A stretch of DNA of 64,000 nucleotides from Companilactobacillus zhachilii (GTDB taxonomy: Bacteria > Bacillota > Bacilli > Lactobacillales > Lactobacillaceae). The stretch lies in assembly GCF_003606365.2 (NCBI RefSeq), contig NZ_CP031933.2:1488001-1552000 (forward strand). The letters are read 5' to 3'. Positions 9,839 to 18,013 of the stretch are shown here, one piece after another. Made by a program: the position numbers and the translations under genes. The notes under the pieces were generated by a model. The model did no database searches, was not told the DNA's origin, and was given only the letters and a program-made list of their open reading frames with translations. The first letter of the stretch is position 1. Each line of letters opens with the position of its first letter.

Positions 9839-10063
9839 TTATTTTTTATCAATTTCTTGGTATTTCTGATAAGCTTCGTCAAAAATCGTCATGCTAGGTA
9901 AATACCCAGCGTTCAATTCTAAATATTCGGATAATTTTTGATAATCTTCTTCTTGTTTGGGAAAAGATGTGTCATGAAAAGCATTGTTAGCAAACTCTGC
10001 TTCTGGTTCAACGCTTTCGACGTTACGAAGAGTCATTAAAAATTCATAAAAACTGCGTCTCAT
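9839..10063 (-). CDS. YozE-family (UPF0346) protein
   Basis: A 74-residue acidic protein beginning [12 protein letters not shown] and containing [14 protein letters not shown], both typical of the small helical YozE/UPF0346 family of Firmicutes, for which no biochemical role is established. It sits 12 bp after the YpmS-like gene and 23 bp before rbgA, so it is likely co-transcribed with both. Confidence 0.85.
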   Translation of the reverse strand: MRRSFYEFLMTLRNVESVEPEAEFANNAFHDTSFPKQEEDYQKLSEYLELNAGYLPSMTIFDEAYQKYQEIDKK

Positions 10064-10075
10064 ATTAATTCCTTC

Positions 10076-10669
10076 CTACTGATTATCCGTAATTTTACTA
10101 TTCATTACTTCAAAGGACAATTTGTTATTTTTCAAATCGATCTTTTTGGCACGAATACCATAGCCCTCTTTGGTGGTAAATTTAGTAAATTTCAAAAGAA
10201 TTGACTTCTCTTTGCCATTGATGCTGACCCATTCGGGTGTTTTAAAGCTATTCTTAATATAATTCAAGACAAAAGAAATTGGTAATGATAAATCACCGAT
10301 TTTCATTTCTTTTGCTTTCAATAAAACATCCCCATTAGTCTTAGCATATGGTTGCATCAAAATTGTAAAATGAATTTTAGCACCCAAAAAGGCAATTGAA
10401 CCCGTCAATTCAGCATCCTTCTTCAAAACCAATTGATAGTCTGTTTTACCATCATTCAAAGTATTCTTTAAATAGTACTGGGCCATTTTATTGGCTTCTT
10501 GCTTATTCATATCGACCGTGAAAACTTTGGCATCTTGATTAACGATTTTAGATGAAACTTGATAGTTATCTCTTGATGAACTCAAAACTTTGGTGCCCAT
10601 ATAACCTAAACCAATAACGATAATTACTACTAAAGCGATAAATGCATATTTCCAATAATTTCTTTTCAT
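10076..10669 (-). CDS. YpmS-family (DUF2140) membrane-anchored protein
   Basis: The protein is 197 residues. One transmembrane helix (about residues 9-29, FIALVVIIVIGLGYMG) is followed by an extracellular domain typical of DUF2140/YpmS, with a TGSIAFLG segment and predicted beta structure. ATG 10669 starts just after the stop of the lipase gene (TAATCATG), suggesting translational coupling. A GTG 18 bases upstream is possible but abuts its ribosome site. In Bacillus the ypmR-ypmS pair has the same lipase-DUF2140 order. Function is unknown. Confidence 0.8.
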   Translation of the reverse strand: MKRNYWKYAFIALVVIIVIGLGYMGTKVLSSSRDNYQVSSKIVNQDAKVFTVDMNKQEANKMAQYYLKNTLNDGKTDYQLVLKKDAELTGSIAFLGAKIHFTILMQPYAKTNGDVLLKAKEMKIGDLSLPISFVLNYIKNSFKTPEWVSINGKEKSILLKFTKFTTKEGYGIRAKKIDLKNNKLSFEVMNSKITDNQ

Positions 10670-10671
10670 GA

Positions 10672-11520
10672 TTACTTGTAAAGCCACTCCTTCGTTGTCC
10701 CGTTTACCTTTTCAAAAACCTTATCAGTCATCATATCATAACCGACCCCATTTGGATGGAAGTGGTCCTTCGTGTAAAGATATGGATTACTACCAGTTTT
10801 CTTAATCTTTTTCATAATACCTTTAGGCTGATACAAATTATTGATATCAACGAAATAAACTTTATTAAAGGTGCCTGCCACCTTAGCTGAACCTTTATTC
10901 CAATTAATAAAAGCTGTCTTAGCATTCTTAACATTATTCAAGTAAATACTAAACGGATTGTAAATACCAATCAAATAAATTGGTGCCGTTTCATTATAAT
11001 TTCTCAAGTCTGTTAACAGCTTCGTTAAACGTTTATCAAATTGAACTTGTTCATCCGCAATATTGCCGGCCGTCAAATCTAACCCTTTACGTTGCAATAG
11101 ATGCATAAAATCATTACCACCCACAGTCACGGTGATAATATCTGCTTTAGGCAAATCTTGATGCATCTTATTATCTGACTTGATTCGTGCCATAATTTGT
11201 TGGCTCGTATCACCAGAAACACCGTAATTGTGTGATTGCGTTTTAACCTTATATTTAGCTTGAACTTTCTTAGTTAGACGTGTGACATAACCGCCACCAA
11301 CATCTTTTGAATCACCAACACCTTGTGTCAGCGAGTCACCTACGGCAACAATACTAATATTCTTTTTCTTCGGAATAACTTTCTTTTTAGGCTTTGTTTG
11401 TTTGACTGTTTTAGTTTCAATAACTTGCGAATGATTGTGATTAACAAAGTAATACGTCCCACCACTAGCAGCAATTACTAAAACAAGCAATACTATGATC
11501 CAAATTGTTTTCTTCTTCAT
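10672..11520 (-). CDS. SGNH/GDSL-family lipase or esterase (YpmR-like)
   Basis: The 282-residue secreted or membrane-anchored hydrolase has an N-terminal transmembrane or signal segment (about residues 5-25), a Lys-rich linker, and the four SGNH blocks: GDSLTQGVGD (nucleophile Ser), GVSGDTS, VGGNDF (Asn) and DHFHPNGVGY (Asp/His). Its substrate cannot be deduced. It overlaps or touches the YpmS-like gene downstream and lies 44 bp after degV. Confidence 0.9.
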   Translation of the reverse strand: MKKKTIWIIVLLVLVIAASGGTYYFVNHNHSQVIETKTVKQTKPKKKVIPKKKNISIVAVGDSLTQGVGDSKDVGGGYVTRLTKKVQAKYKVKTQSHNYGVSGDTSQQIMARIKSDNKMHQDLPKADIITVTVGGNDFMHLLQRKGLDLTAGNIADEQVQFDKRLTKLLTDLRNYNETAPIYLIGIYNPFSIYLNNVKNAKTAFINWNKGSAKVAGTFNKVYFVDINNLYQPKGIMKKIKKTGSNPYLYTKDHFHPNGVGYDMMTDKVFEKVNGTTKEWLYK

Positions 11521-11536
11521 TTCTTAATCCATCTTT

Positions 11537-11566
11537 CAAAAAAAAGCTGATGTATTCATCAGCTTT
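11537..11566 (-). terminator. Terminator of degV
   Basis: The 10-bp perfect stem AAAGCTGATG/CATCAGCTTT continues into a T-run on the minus strand. The degV stop codon lies at its 5' edge, so the hairpin starts within the last codon. Confidence 0.8.
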
Positions 11567-12407
11567 ACTCTGTATAAAATTCAATTGCAAAAGCACCTGA
11601 ACCAGCGTGAGTAGCAATAACCGGACTTGTAACTCGGATTAATAACGGTACATTTGGTACAATTTCGGCCAACTTCTCTTTCAGTTCATTTACATAATCC
11701 ATTTTATCAACGTATGAAATACCAATAGCCTTGATATTTTCTAAGCCTTTGATTTCTTCCATAACGTTATTCATATACTTCTCAATTGTCTTGCGACCAC
11801 GACCACGTTTAGCAATATCTAAGCTATTGTTTTTAACAACCAATACTAAGTTGATATTCAATAGTGTAGACAACGTACCCGCAAAACGGCTCAAACGGCC
11901 ACCACGCAAGATATTTTCAATACTAGTTACACCCATGTACAAATATGTGTGATCGCGGACTTTTTTAATAGCTGCTTTGATTTCATCAACTGACTTACCC
12001 TCTTGAGCCAACTGTGCAGCTTTTAAAACTTGAAAGCCTTGAGCACGATCAGTGAATTCTGTATCGATTACTTCCATATTACGATCAGTCATATCAGCTA
12101 CTTGATGAGCTGCGTTAATAGTACCACTGATTGCAGGTGTCATGATCATTGCAAGGATATCCGTATAGTCATCAGGAACTTCATCAATAACCTTCATAAA
12201 AGTACCAATTGATGGTTGTGATGTTTTAGGTAGGTCCTTTGATGAATCCATTTCCTCAACAAACTTCTCGCGAGTAATGTCAACGCCATCAGTATATGTC
12301 TTATCATCAATACTGATTGTTAAAGGAACGATGCCAATATCATACTTTTCTATTTCTTCTGGTGTTAATTGTACCGATGAATCGGCAAGGATTTTTACTT
12401 TACTCAT
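11565..12407 (-). CDS. DegV-family fatty-acid-binding protein
   Basis: DegV proteins bind a fatty acid; FakB members present it to the FakA kinase. This 280-residue protein shows ILADSSVQLTPE at the N-terminus, PLTISID, TSQPS (conserved Thr-Ser ligand contacts near residue 62), SGTINAA and the C-terminal THAGSGAFAIEF. It has its own terminator, and its start faces the intergenic repeat block upstream of the hemolysin III gene. Whether it is a true FakB is not shown by context, since no fakA is in the window. Confidence 0.92.
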   Translation of the reverse strand: MSKVKILADSSVQLTPEEIEKYDIGIVPLTISIDDKTYTDGVDITREKFVEEMDSSKDLPKTSQPSIGTFMKVIDEVPDDYTDILAMIMTPAISGTINAAHQVADMTDRNMEVIDTEFTDRAQGFQVLKAAQLAQEGKSVDEIKAAIKKVRDHTYLYMGVTSIENILRGGRLSRFAGTLSTLLNINLVLVVKNNSLDIAKRGRGRKTIEKYMNNVMEEIKGLENIKAIGISYVDKMDYVNELKEKLAEIVPNVPLLIRVTSPVIATHAGSGAFAIEFYTE

Positions 12408-12591
12408 TTTATCCCTCTTTCATAGGGTCTTAATTCTTAATGGTTTCAATTATAACAAATTTATTCTGGGTAAATTAGTATTTATTAAGTATTTTAATAA
12501 TAACTATAAATAATTATACAATATTACGCGGGGGGTAGTTAAATATCCCGCCTACAAGATTTCGGTTCTTTCTTAAATTTGGTTAGTTGCC

Positions 12592-12766
12592 GTCTCTGGG
12601 TGCAAGAAATGTTGGCGCTGTGGGGACCGATGGGAGCCAAAGTGCGGTCTCCAATCTCGATTTTGAACTTCGCAAAGTACGCGAATTTCAAAACTCGTCC
12701 TGTGGTGTAATGGCTAAAGCCATAACGCCACCTGCACTGCTGCCAACATTTCTTGCACCCAGAGAC
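12592..12766 (+). repeat. Cloverleaf repeat copy A (type 1 outer stem)
   Basis: The outer arms are a perfect 25-bp inverted repeat beginning GTCTCTGGGTGC. Inside are hairpin I (GATGGGAG/CTCCAATC, long loop), hairpin II (TTTTGAACTTCGC/GCGAATTTCAAAA) and hairpin III (GTGGTGTAATGGC/GCCATAACGCCAC). Orientation is defined with hairpin I first. Confidence 0.85.
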
Positions 12767-12815
12767 TAATTAATTTGATAAAAGGGTTATACATCGTTTG
12801 AAATTGAATATGAGT

Positions 12816-12871
12816 AAAAGGCTAGATGCTTTTTCTAGATTTATACCAATGGGAACATATCTAGCCTTTTT
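12816..12871. repeat. CTAGAT hairpin module, copy 1
   Basis: The arms AAAAGGCTAGAT and ATCTAGCCTTTT enclose a centre containing CTAGATTTATACC. Related modules lie at 19896, 27524, 40624 and 59597. Stems end in T-runs, so they can also act as terminators. Confidence 0.7.
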
Positions 12872-13057
12872 ATGTTCAATTCTATAACCCAAATTGAGAA
12901 AGAACCAAGATTTCTTACTCTTTCCAGCTAATTTATTTTTTGTTTTTAAAATCAATAGTGAACAATTTTCAGTGTTATTATGTCACTGATGCTAAAGTTA
13001 TAGGATATGGTTTTAAACTAGCCAAAACCAACTAGCACCTCGCGTTCAATATTGTTA

Positions 13058-13140
13058 TTGTATGAAAAGTATGAAGACAGTTATAATGTTCAAAGTAAAC
13101 AATTTGGTGACACTCCACCAAAAATCATTAAAAACTGGAG
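13058..13140 (+). promoter_or_regulatory. Promoter and RBS of hemolysin III
   Basis: A perfect -10 TATAAT (13082-13087) has a weak -35 TTGTAT (13058-13063) 18 bp upstream. Ribosome site GGAG (13137-13140) lies 9 bases before the ATG. Confidence 0.6.
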
Positions 13141-13149
13141 TTCCAAAAA

Positions 13150-13800
13150 ATGTCAAAAAAACATAATTTAACAAAAGCTTATTTGATTACCGACCAAGTA
13201 TTCAGTGCCGTAACTCATGGTATCGGTATTATCTTGGCCATTATCGGTTCAATCTTCTTATTAATTAAGGGGTTCCACCAAGGAAATCCGCTTAATATCA
13301 CGGCTTACTTCATTTACGCTTTTACTTTATTTTTCCTATACTTAAGCTCGACGCTATTTCATAGTCTCTACTTTACTAGAGCAAAGGGTGTTTTTCAGAT
13401 TTTTGATCATAGTTCGATTTTTCTGATGATTGCCGGAACATATACCCCATATTGCTTAATCGCTTTACATTCTACTTTTGGTTATAGCATTTTGACTTTT
13501 ATTTGGATATTAGCCATTGGTGGTATTCTTTATAAAATATTCAATGTTGGCCGTTTTAAGTACTTTGAAACATTACTTTATGTCTTAATGGGCTGGGCAA
13601 TTATTATCGCTATGCAGCCACTTTATCATGCCATTGGTGCGACAGGAATCGAATTATTAGTTGCTGGTGGCGTGGCATTTACTCTAGGAGCCTGCTTATA
13701 TTTAATGAAAAATCTTAAATATATCCACGTCATTTGGCATATTTTTGTCATGATTGGGACAGCATTGATGTACTTTTCAGTTTATTTCTTCGTAAATTAA
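13150..13800 (+). CDS. Hemolysin III / PAQR-family membrane protein
   Basis: A 216-residue, seven-helix integral membrane protein of the hemolysin III (YqfA, PAQR) family. Typical motifs are ITHGIG-like AVTHGIGIIL near residue 24, SSTLFHSL (about 68-75), FDHSSIFLMIAGTYTPY (about 88-104) and the C-terminal HVIWHIFV, whose conserved His/Asp residues form the metal site in this superfamily. True haemolytic activity is rarely shown for this family. The gene has its own promoter and converges on dfrA with a 4-bp overlap of stops. Confidence 0.92.
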   Translation: MSKKHNLTKAYLITDQVFSAVTHGIGIILAIIGSIFLLIKGFHQGNPLNITAYFIYAFTLFFLYLSSTLFHSLYFTRAKGVFQIFDHSSIFLMIAGTYTPYCLIALHSTFGYSILTFIWILAIGGILYKIFNVGRFKYFETLLYVLMGWAIIIAMQPLYHAIGATGIELLVAGGVAFTLGACLYLMKNLKYIHVIWHIFVMIGTALMYFSVYFFVN

Positions 13801-14288
13801 TTTATTTTTTGGTAGGTCTTGAAGGTGTAAGGATAGATATTTTTATCATCCACGACACCTTCTTTTTTTTCGATTAATTTAAACTTACTGTAATCAAGGG
13901 CGACCATCTTGGTATCACCGGCAAAGTCGTGGTCAATCTCCGTCAAATACAACCGATCAACATCGCCTGCAAATAATTTGAAAATTCCTTCACCACCAAT
14001 GACCATCACTTCATCGTCAGGTTTAACATATTGTTTCAACTGACTCTTATCTGTTATCAGCACCACTGATTCAGGCACCTTATAGTCAGGATTGCGCGAA
14101 ATAACAATATTCAAACGGTTAGGTAGTGGCCCATTAGGGAAACTTTCGTAAGTTTTTCTTCCCATAACAATGGGATGTCCTGTTGTAACATTTTTAAAGT
14201 GTTTCATATCATTCGGCAATTTCCATGGTAAATGACCATTAACACCGATAATGTGATTTTTTGATTCGGCCCAAACAAAACTAATCAT
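13797..14288 (-). CDS. dfrA: Dihydrofolate reductase
   Basis: This enzyme reduces dihydrofolate to tetrahydrofolate with NADPH. The protein is 163 residues from ATG 14288, preceded by AAAGGAG; a longer frame overlaps thyA and lacks a ribosome site. Key features are the VNGHLPWKLPNDMKHFK region (substrate loop with conserved Trp and Asp), GHPIVMGRKTYES (NADPH) and VIGGEGIFK. It is 13 bp after thyA, giving the usual thyA-dfrA thymidylate cycle operon. Confidence 0.96.
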   Translation of the reverse strand: MISFVWAESKNHIIGVNGHLPWKLPNDMKHFKNVTTGHPIVMGRKTYESFPNGPLPNRLNIVISRNPDYKVPESVVLITDKSQLKQYVKPDDEVMVIGGEGIFKLFAGDVDRLYLTEIDHDFAGDTKMVALDYSKFKLIEKKEGVVDDKNIYPYTFKTYQKIN

Positions 14289-14301
14289 CTTGATTTCTCC
14301 T

Positions 14302-15252
14302 TTAAACGGCAATAGGTGCCTTAATTGCTGGCTGGGGATTGTAGTCAGTGACTTTAATATCTTGAACATCAATATCAAAAATACTCTTATCACTGTTAAT
14401 TTCTAGTTGCGGACCAGCGACTGGTTTACGACTTAATTGTGTTTCAACTTGCTTAACGTGGTTAGAATAAATATGCGCATCACCCAATGTATGAACAAAC
14501 TCACCTACTTCTAAGCCTGTCTCCCGTGCAATTAGATGTGTCAACAAAGCATAACTGGCGATATTGAATGGTACACCCAAGAACAGATCACCACTGCGTT
14601 GATAAAGTTGGCAAGATAGTTTGCCATCATTTACATAAAACTGAAATAGTGTGTGACATGGAGGTAATGCCATTGTTGGAACATCTTCAGGATTCCAAGC
14701 ACTGACAATCAAGCGTCTTGAATCAGGTGTTTGTTTAATTTGTTGAATGACATTTTTTATTTGATCAATAACTCCGCCATCCCTTTTTTGCCAATGACGC
14801 CACTGTGCACCATAAACATCGCCAAGGTTACCAAACTTCTCAGCAAATTTGTCGTCAGTCAAAATTGCTTCATCAAATTTTTTCTTTTCTAATTTGTAGG
14901 CTTGAGCAAATTCGTCATCAATTAAACTCCGACGACCAAAATCAGCCATATCTGGCCCAGTGTATTCAGGACTTTCAATATAGTTTTTAAAAGCCCACTC
15001 ATCCCAAATATGATTATTGTGTTCCAATAAGTATTTAATATTAGTGTCGCCATGCAAAAACCACAACAATTCACTTTTAATTAGACCAAACGGAATCTTC
15101 TTAGTCGTCAAAAGTGGAAAGGATTCTTGTAGATCAAAGCGCATTTGATATCCAAAAGTACTTATAGTACCAGTACCAGTACGATCACTCTTTTTGTGGC
15201 CATGTTCCAAAACATATTGTAATAGATCTAAATATTGTTGTTCGTTATGCAT
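14302..15252 (-). CDS. thyA: Thymidylate synthase
   Basis: ThyA methylates dUMP to dTMP using methylenetetrahydrofolate. The 316-residue form carries the Lactobacillales insertion of about 50 residues, compared with the 264-residue E. coli enzyme. Landmarks are KSDRTGTGT, the nucleophile Cys in [30 protein letters not shown], and the C-terminus ending AIKAPIAV. It is followed by dfrA and preceded 9 bp upstream by the ABC-F gene. Confidence 0.97.
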   Translation of the reverse strand: MHNEQQYLDLLQYVLEHGHKKSDRTGTGTISTFGYQMRFDLQESFPLLTTKKIPFGLIKSELLWFLHGDTNIKYLLEHNNHIWDEWAFKNYIESPEYTGPDMADFGRRSLIDDEFAQAYKLEKKKFDEAILTDDKFAEKFGNLGDVYGAQWRHWQKRDGGVIDQIKNVIQQIKQTPDSRRLIVSAWNPEDVPTMALPPCHTLFQFYVNDGKLSCQLYQRSGDLFLGVPFNIASYALLTHLIARETGLEVGEFVHTLGDAHIYSNHVKQVETQLSRKPVAGPQLEINSDKSIFDIDVQDIKVTDYNPQPAIKAPIAV

Positions 15253-15261
15253 TTTATTCTC

Positions 15262-17166
15262 CTAAATAAATTGACCTAAGTATTCCCAACGATCCATTAA
15301 TTTATCGGATTCCGCCGTCTTTTCATCCAATTCTCTTTGGAAATCCATTAATTTTTCATAATCATTTGATGAATCGTTCAGTTGCTTCTTTAATTCTGCC
15401 ATTTCATCATCAAGTTTTTCAATTTTAGGCTCTAATTTATCAAATTCAATCTGTTCCGCATAAGTTAATTTTTTCTTAGGCTCAGATTTTTGTGTTTCCT
15501 CAGCTTTTTGCTTAACTTCCTCGTGCTTTTGATTTTTTTCTTCATGATGTTTAGCTTGCTTAGCGGCTGTTTCCTTAGCTAAATAGCCTGAATATGAATC
15601 ATAGCTTTCTTCAATTTGGCCTTGGCCTTCAAAAATCAAGAGCTTAGCAGCAACTTTATCTAAGAAATAGCGATCATGAGAGACTGCCAATACAGTTCCT
15701 TTGAAACTGTCCAAGTAATTTTCCAAAATTGTCAAAGTCTCAATATCCAAGTTATTAGTTGGCTCATCTAGCAATAAGACATTAGGTTGATCCATCAAAA
15801 TAGCTAGCAAGTATAAACGACGCTTTTCACCACCGGAAAGTTCACGAATGAAGGCACCTTGCATTTGATGGTCAAACTTAAAGGTATCTAGCATTTGTGA
15901 GGCTGACATGTTCGTTCCATCGTTATTTCTCACACCTTGACCAATTGATTCCAAATAACGAATGACTCTTTTATCAGGATCCATATCCCGTGTGTGCTGT
16001 GTATAATAGCCGAGACGAACTGTTTGACCAGTTTTGATTTCTCCAGAATCTAATGGCAATTGATGTGCAATCGTATTCAAAAAAGTTGTTTTACCTGAAC
16101 CATTAGCTCCGGTAATACCAATCCGGTCACCTCGAGAAACTAAGTAACTGAAATCATTTAATATAATTTGTTTACCAAATTTCAAACTGGCATCTTTAAT
16201 GTCAAAGACATCGTTTCCTAAACGTTGCTGGGCAATATCAATTGACATTTCCTTTTGAACGTCAGGCTTATCTTGCAAGTCCTCTTTTAAATCATTGAAA
16301 CGATCTTTTCTGGCTTGTTGCTTTGTTCCACGTGCCTTAACACCAGCCCGCATCCAATTTAATTCTTGTTTATAAAGTTGGGTTTTGTGATGTTGCTCAG
16401 AAGCGTAAATTTCTTCATTAGTCGCTTTTTGTTGCAAATATTTCTCGTAGTTACCATCGTATTCAGTCACATTGCGGTTTTCTATTTCGAAAATTCTCGT
16501 TGCAACCTCATTTAAGAAATAACGATCATGGGTAACGAATAGAACTGAGCCCTTATACTTGCTCAAATAGTTTTGCAACCAGTCAATTGCTTCATAATCC
16601 AAATGGTTTGTTGGCTCATCCAAAATCAATAAATCAGCTTCAGAAATCAATGTTTGGGCTAAAGCCACACGTCTTTGTTGACCACCAGATAACTGACTGA
16701 TTTTTTTATCTAATTCTGTAATACCTAGTTTATTCAAAATTGACTTAACATCTGATTCCATCTGCCAAGCCTCAGCTGCATTCATTTTTTCTTGCAACTT
16801 GAAAAATTCGTTTTGAATCTTTTCATCCGTTGAATTCGCATTAAATTTTGCTAAAGAATTTTCATATTGACGAATTAATTGGAACTTTTCACCACTACCG
16901 TTAAAAACAGCATCAATAACACTAGAATTATCGTCCAAATCTGGTTGCTGTTTTAAATACGAAATCTTATAGTCTTTCGGCTTTTCAATGTCAATCGTAT
17001 TAAGATCACTGTTATTAACGATGCCGTCCAGTAAGGTTGTTTTACCAGTACCATTCAGCCCCAGCAACCCAATTCGGTCACCCTCGTTAATTGTAAAAGT
17101 TACATCGGTGAAAAGCGTTCGATCACCGAAGGATTTTGAAGCATTTGAGATATTTAAGGTTTTCAA
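15262..17166 (-). CDS. ABC-F family ATPase (Uup/YfmR-like)
   Basis: The 634-residue cytoplasmic protein has two ABC ATPase domains and no membrane segments: Walker A GLNGTGKTT, signature LSGGQQRRVAL and Walker B LLILDEPTNHLD, then the charged linker typical of ABC-F, then GANGSGKTT, LSGGEKRRLYL and LLLDEPTNNLD. A C-terminal coiled coil (about 565-634) suggests the Uup/YfmR subgroup, which acts on stalled ribosomes or on branched DNA. The start is TTG 17166 with AGTGGTG upstream. Antibiotic protection is possible in the family but nothing here points to it. Confidence 0.9.
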   Translation of the reverse strand: MKTLNISNASKSFGDRTLFTDVTFTINEGDRIGLLGLNGTGKTTLLDGIVNNSDLNTIDIEKPKDYKISYLKQQPDLDDNSSVIDAVFNGSGEKFQLIRQYENSLAKFNANSTDEKIQNEFFKLQEKMNAAEAWQMESDVKSILNKLGITELDKKISQLSGGQQRRVALAQTLISEADLLILDEPTNHLDYEAIDWLQNYLSKYKGSVLFVTHDRYFLNEVATRIFEIENRNVTEYDGNYEKYLQQKATNEEIYASEQHHKTQLYKQELNWMRAGVKARGTKQQARKDRFNDLKEDLQDKPDVQKEMSIDIAQQRLGNDVFDIKDASLKFGKQIILNDFSYLVSRGDRIGITGANGSGKTTFLNTIAHQLPLDSGEIKTGQTVRLGYYTQHTRDMDPDKRVIRYLESIGQGVRNNDGTNMSASQMLDTFKFDHQMQGAFIRELSGGEKRRLYLLAILMDQPNVLLLDEPTNNLDIETLTILENYLDSFKGTVLAVSHDRYFLDKVAAKLLIFEGQGQIEESYDSYSGYLAKETAAKQAKHHEEKNQKHEEVKQKAEETQKSEPKKKLTYAEQIEFDKLEPKIEKLDDEMAELKKQLNDSSNDYEKLMDFQRELDEKTAESDKLMDRWEYLGQFI

Positions 17167-17185
17167 TTATTTCACCACTATAAAT

Positions 17186-17217
17186 AAAAAATTCCCCTAC
17201 CCATGTAGATAGAGGTA
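17186..17217 (-). terminator. Hairpin upstream of the ABC-F gene
   Basis: On the minus strand CTCTATCTAC pairs imperfectly with GTAGGGGA and is followed by TTTTTT. It can end the 57-codon gene or attenuate the ABC-F gene, which starts 20 bp further on. Confidence 0.45.
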
Positions 17218-17247
17218 TGTCTTTCTGTTCCTTTTTATTATCACATT

Positions 17248-17421
17248 CTATGAATATTCTTTCAACTGGTCGAGACTATAATATAGCTGTTGTACACCAC
17301 CAAAACGTACTAAAATTTTTTCATGTTTCTTATCATGATAAACCACCGTGCCAATCTGATTTCTCATTGCATCAGTTTCATCATCGATTACTACCGTTGA
17401 ACCGATTTTTAAATTACCCAT
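17248..17421 (-). CDS. Small conserved-looking protein, 57 residues
   Basis: An open frame from ATG 17421 with AGGGAGAAG in ribosome-site position encodes 57 residues (starts MGNLKIGSTVVIDD, ends LDQLKEYS). The pattern of short strands (KIGSTVVI, QIGTVVYH, ILVRFGG) suggests a small SH3/KOW-like barrel. It lies between a terminator of the gene upstream and a hairpin before the ABC-F gene. I do not recognise a named family. Confidence 0.6.
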   Translation of the reverse strand: MGNLKIGSTVVIDDETDAMRNQIGTVVYHDKKHEKILVRFGGVQQLYYSLDQLKEYS

Positions 17422-17442
17422 TGTTCTTCTCCCTGTTCAAGA

Positions 17443-17490
17443 AAATACGGGACTTAGCTAACTCAAGATTAACTAATGTCCCGTATTTTT
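17443..17490 (-). terminator. Terminator of the gene at 17496
   Basis: The perfect 11-bp stem AAATACGGGAC/GTCCCGTATTT has a 24-base loop that can form an inner TTAGTTA/TTAGCTAA helix. It is only 22 bp before the 57-codon gene, so it could also act as an attenuator for it. Confidence 0.7.
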
Positions 17491-17495
17491 ATTAA

Positions 17496-17960
17496 TTAAA
17501 GATCCTCTTTGTAAATATCGTAAACAGTATTCTCTGGATCGATTGAAATATAAAGTTCACCGCTCTTGCTTGAAATAGCTGAAGATTGATAAGCGTTATC
17601 CAATCCTTCTACATCCTTTTGTTTAAATGGGAAGTAAATTTGCATTGGTTCCTTATCTTGATCATCTTCAAAGACAATATCACATTTTTCAATATCTTGA
17701 TATTTAATGATACGGTTGAACATACCGTCTGCCATAGCAGCTGTAGAAACATCTGTATCCTTAATATAATCAGCATCTGGCAAAATTTCGATGCGGAAGC
17801 GCTTGCATGGGTGAATCTCTTGCATACGTCCACCATGAATACGTCCATAACTAGTTGTTACACGAGCAATCCAAACATCTCTCATTTCACTGTGGCTAAC
17901 AGTCCAAGTATCGTCATTTCTAAAGTAGAATTTAAGTTCTTTAAAAACATGTTTAGTCAT
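17496..17960 (-). CDS. Conserved hypothetical protein, 154 residues
   Basis: A soluble, mixed-charge protein with no signal peptide or transmembrane segment. Sequence features are an N-terminal strand-rich part (KELKFYFRNDDTWTVS, VWIARVTTSYGRIHGG) and an acidic C-terminus with YISIDPENTVYDIYKEDL. The ribosome site GAAAGGGTG precedes ATG 17960. It lies 53 bp after cca and is probably read from the cca side or from its own promoter. I do not recognise the family. Confidence 0.8.
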   Translation of the reverse strand: MTKHVFKELKFYFRNDDTWTVSHSEMRDVWIARVTTSYGRIHGGRMQEIHPCKRFRIEILPDADYIKDTDVSTAAMADGMFNRIIKYQDIEKCDIVFEDDQDKEPMQIYFPFKQKDVEGLDNAYQSSAISSKSGELYISIDPENTVYDIYKEDL

Positions 17961-18013
17961 ATTATCACCCTTTCAAATCCTAAAATACTTACTGTTTTCA
18001 TGATACCACAGCA

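Larger units (their letters stand above)
12564..12906 (-). repeat. Composite intergenic element with terminal inverted repeats
   Basis: Imperfect 22-bp inverted repeats (GGTTCTTTCT... at 12564-12585, matched with 3 mismatches at 12885-12906) enclose a cloverleaf repeat (12592-12766) and a hairpin module (12816-12871). The same pair of modules at a similar distance recurs at 27524-27838 and 59597-59900, so the unit appears to move or copy as a whole. No coding capacity is seen, so it would be non-autonomous (MITE-like). Confidence 0.65.
12408..13149. other. Intergenic block, 742 bp, built mainly of repeats
   Basis: The gap between degV and hemolysin III holds a composite repeat (12564-12906, with imperfect terminal inverted repeats), a tail-like segment at about 12940-13040 resembling sequence that follows other copies (TTATAGGATAT shared with 48796 region), and the hemolysin III promoter. 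Short open frames here are shadows of the repeats. Confidence 0.7.

Noticed and set aside
12587..12769. 60-residue frame starting MPSLGARNVGAVGT, with a near-identical frame at 59723-59905
   Set aside because: Both lie wholly inside cloverleaf repeats A and G, and the similarity comes from the structured DNA. There is no ribosome site and the conservation pattern follows base pairing, not codons.
17217..17495. 92-residue plus-strand frame opposite the 57-codon gene
   Set aside because: It lacks a ribosome site and overlaps a terminator; the minus-strand 57-codon frame is better supported.
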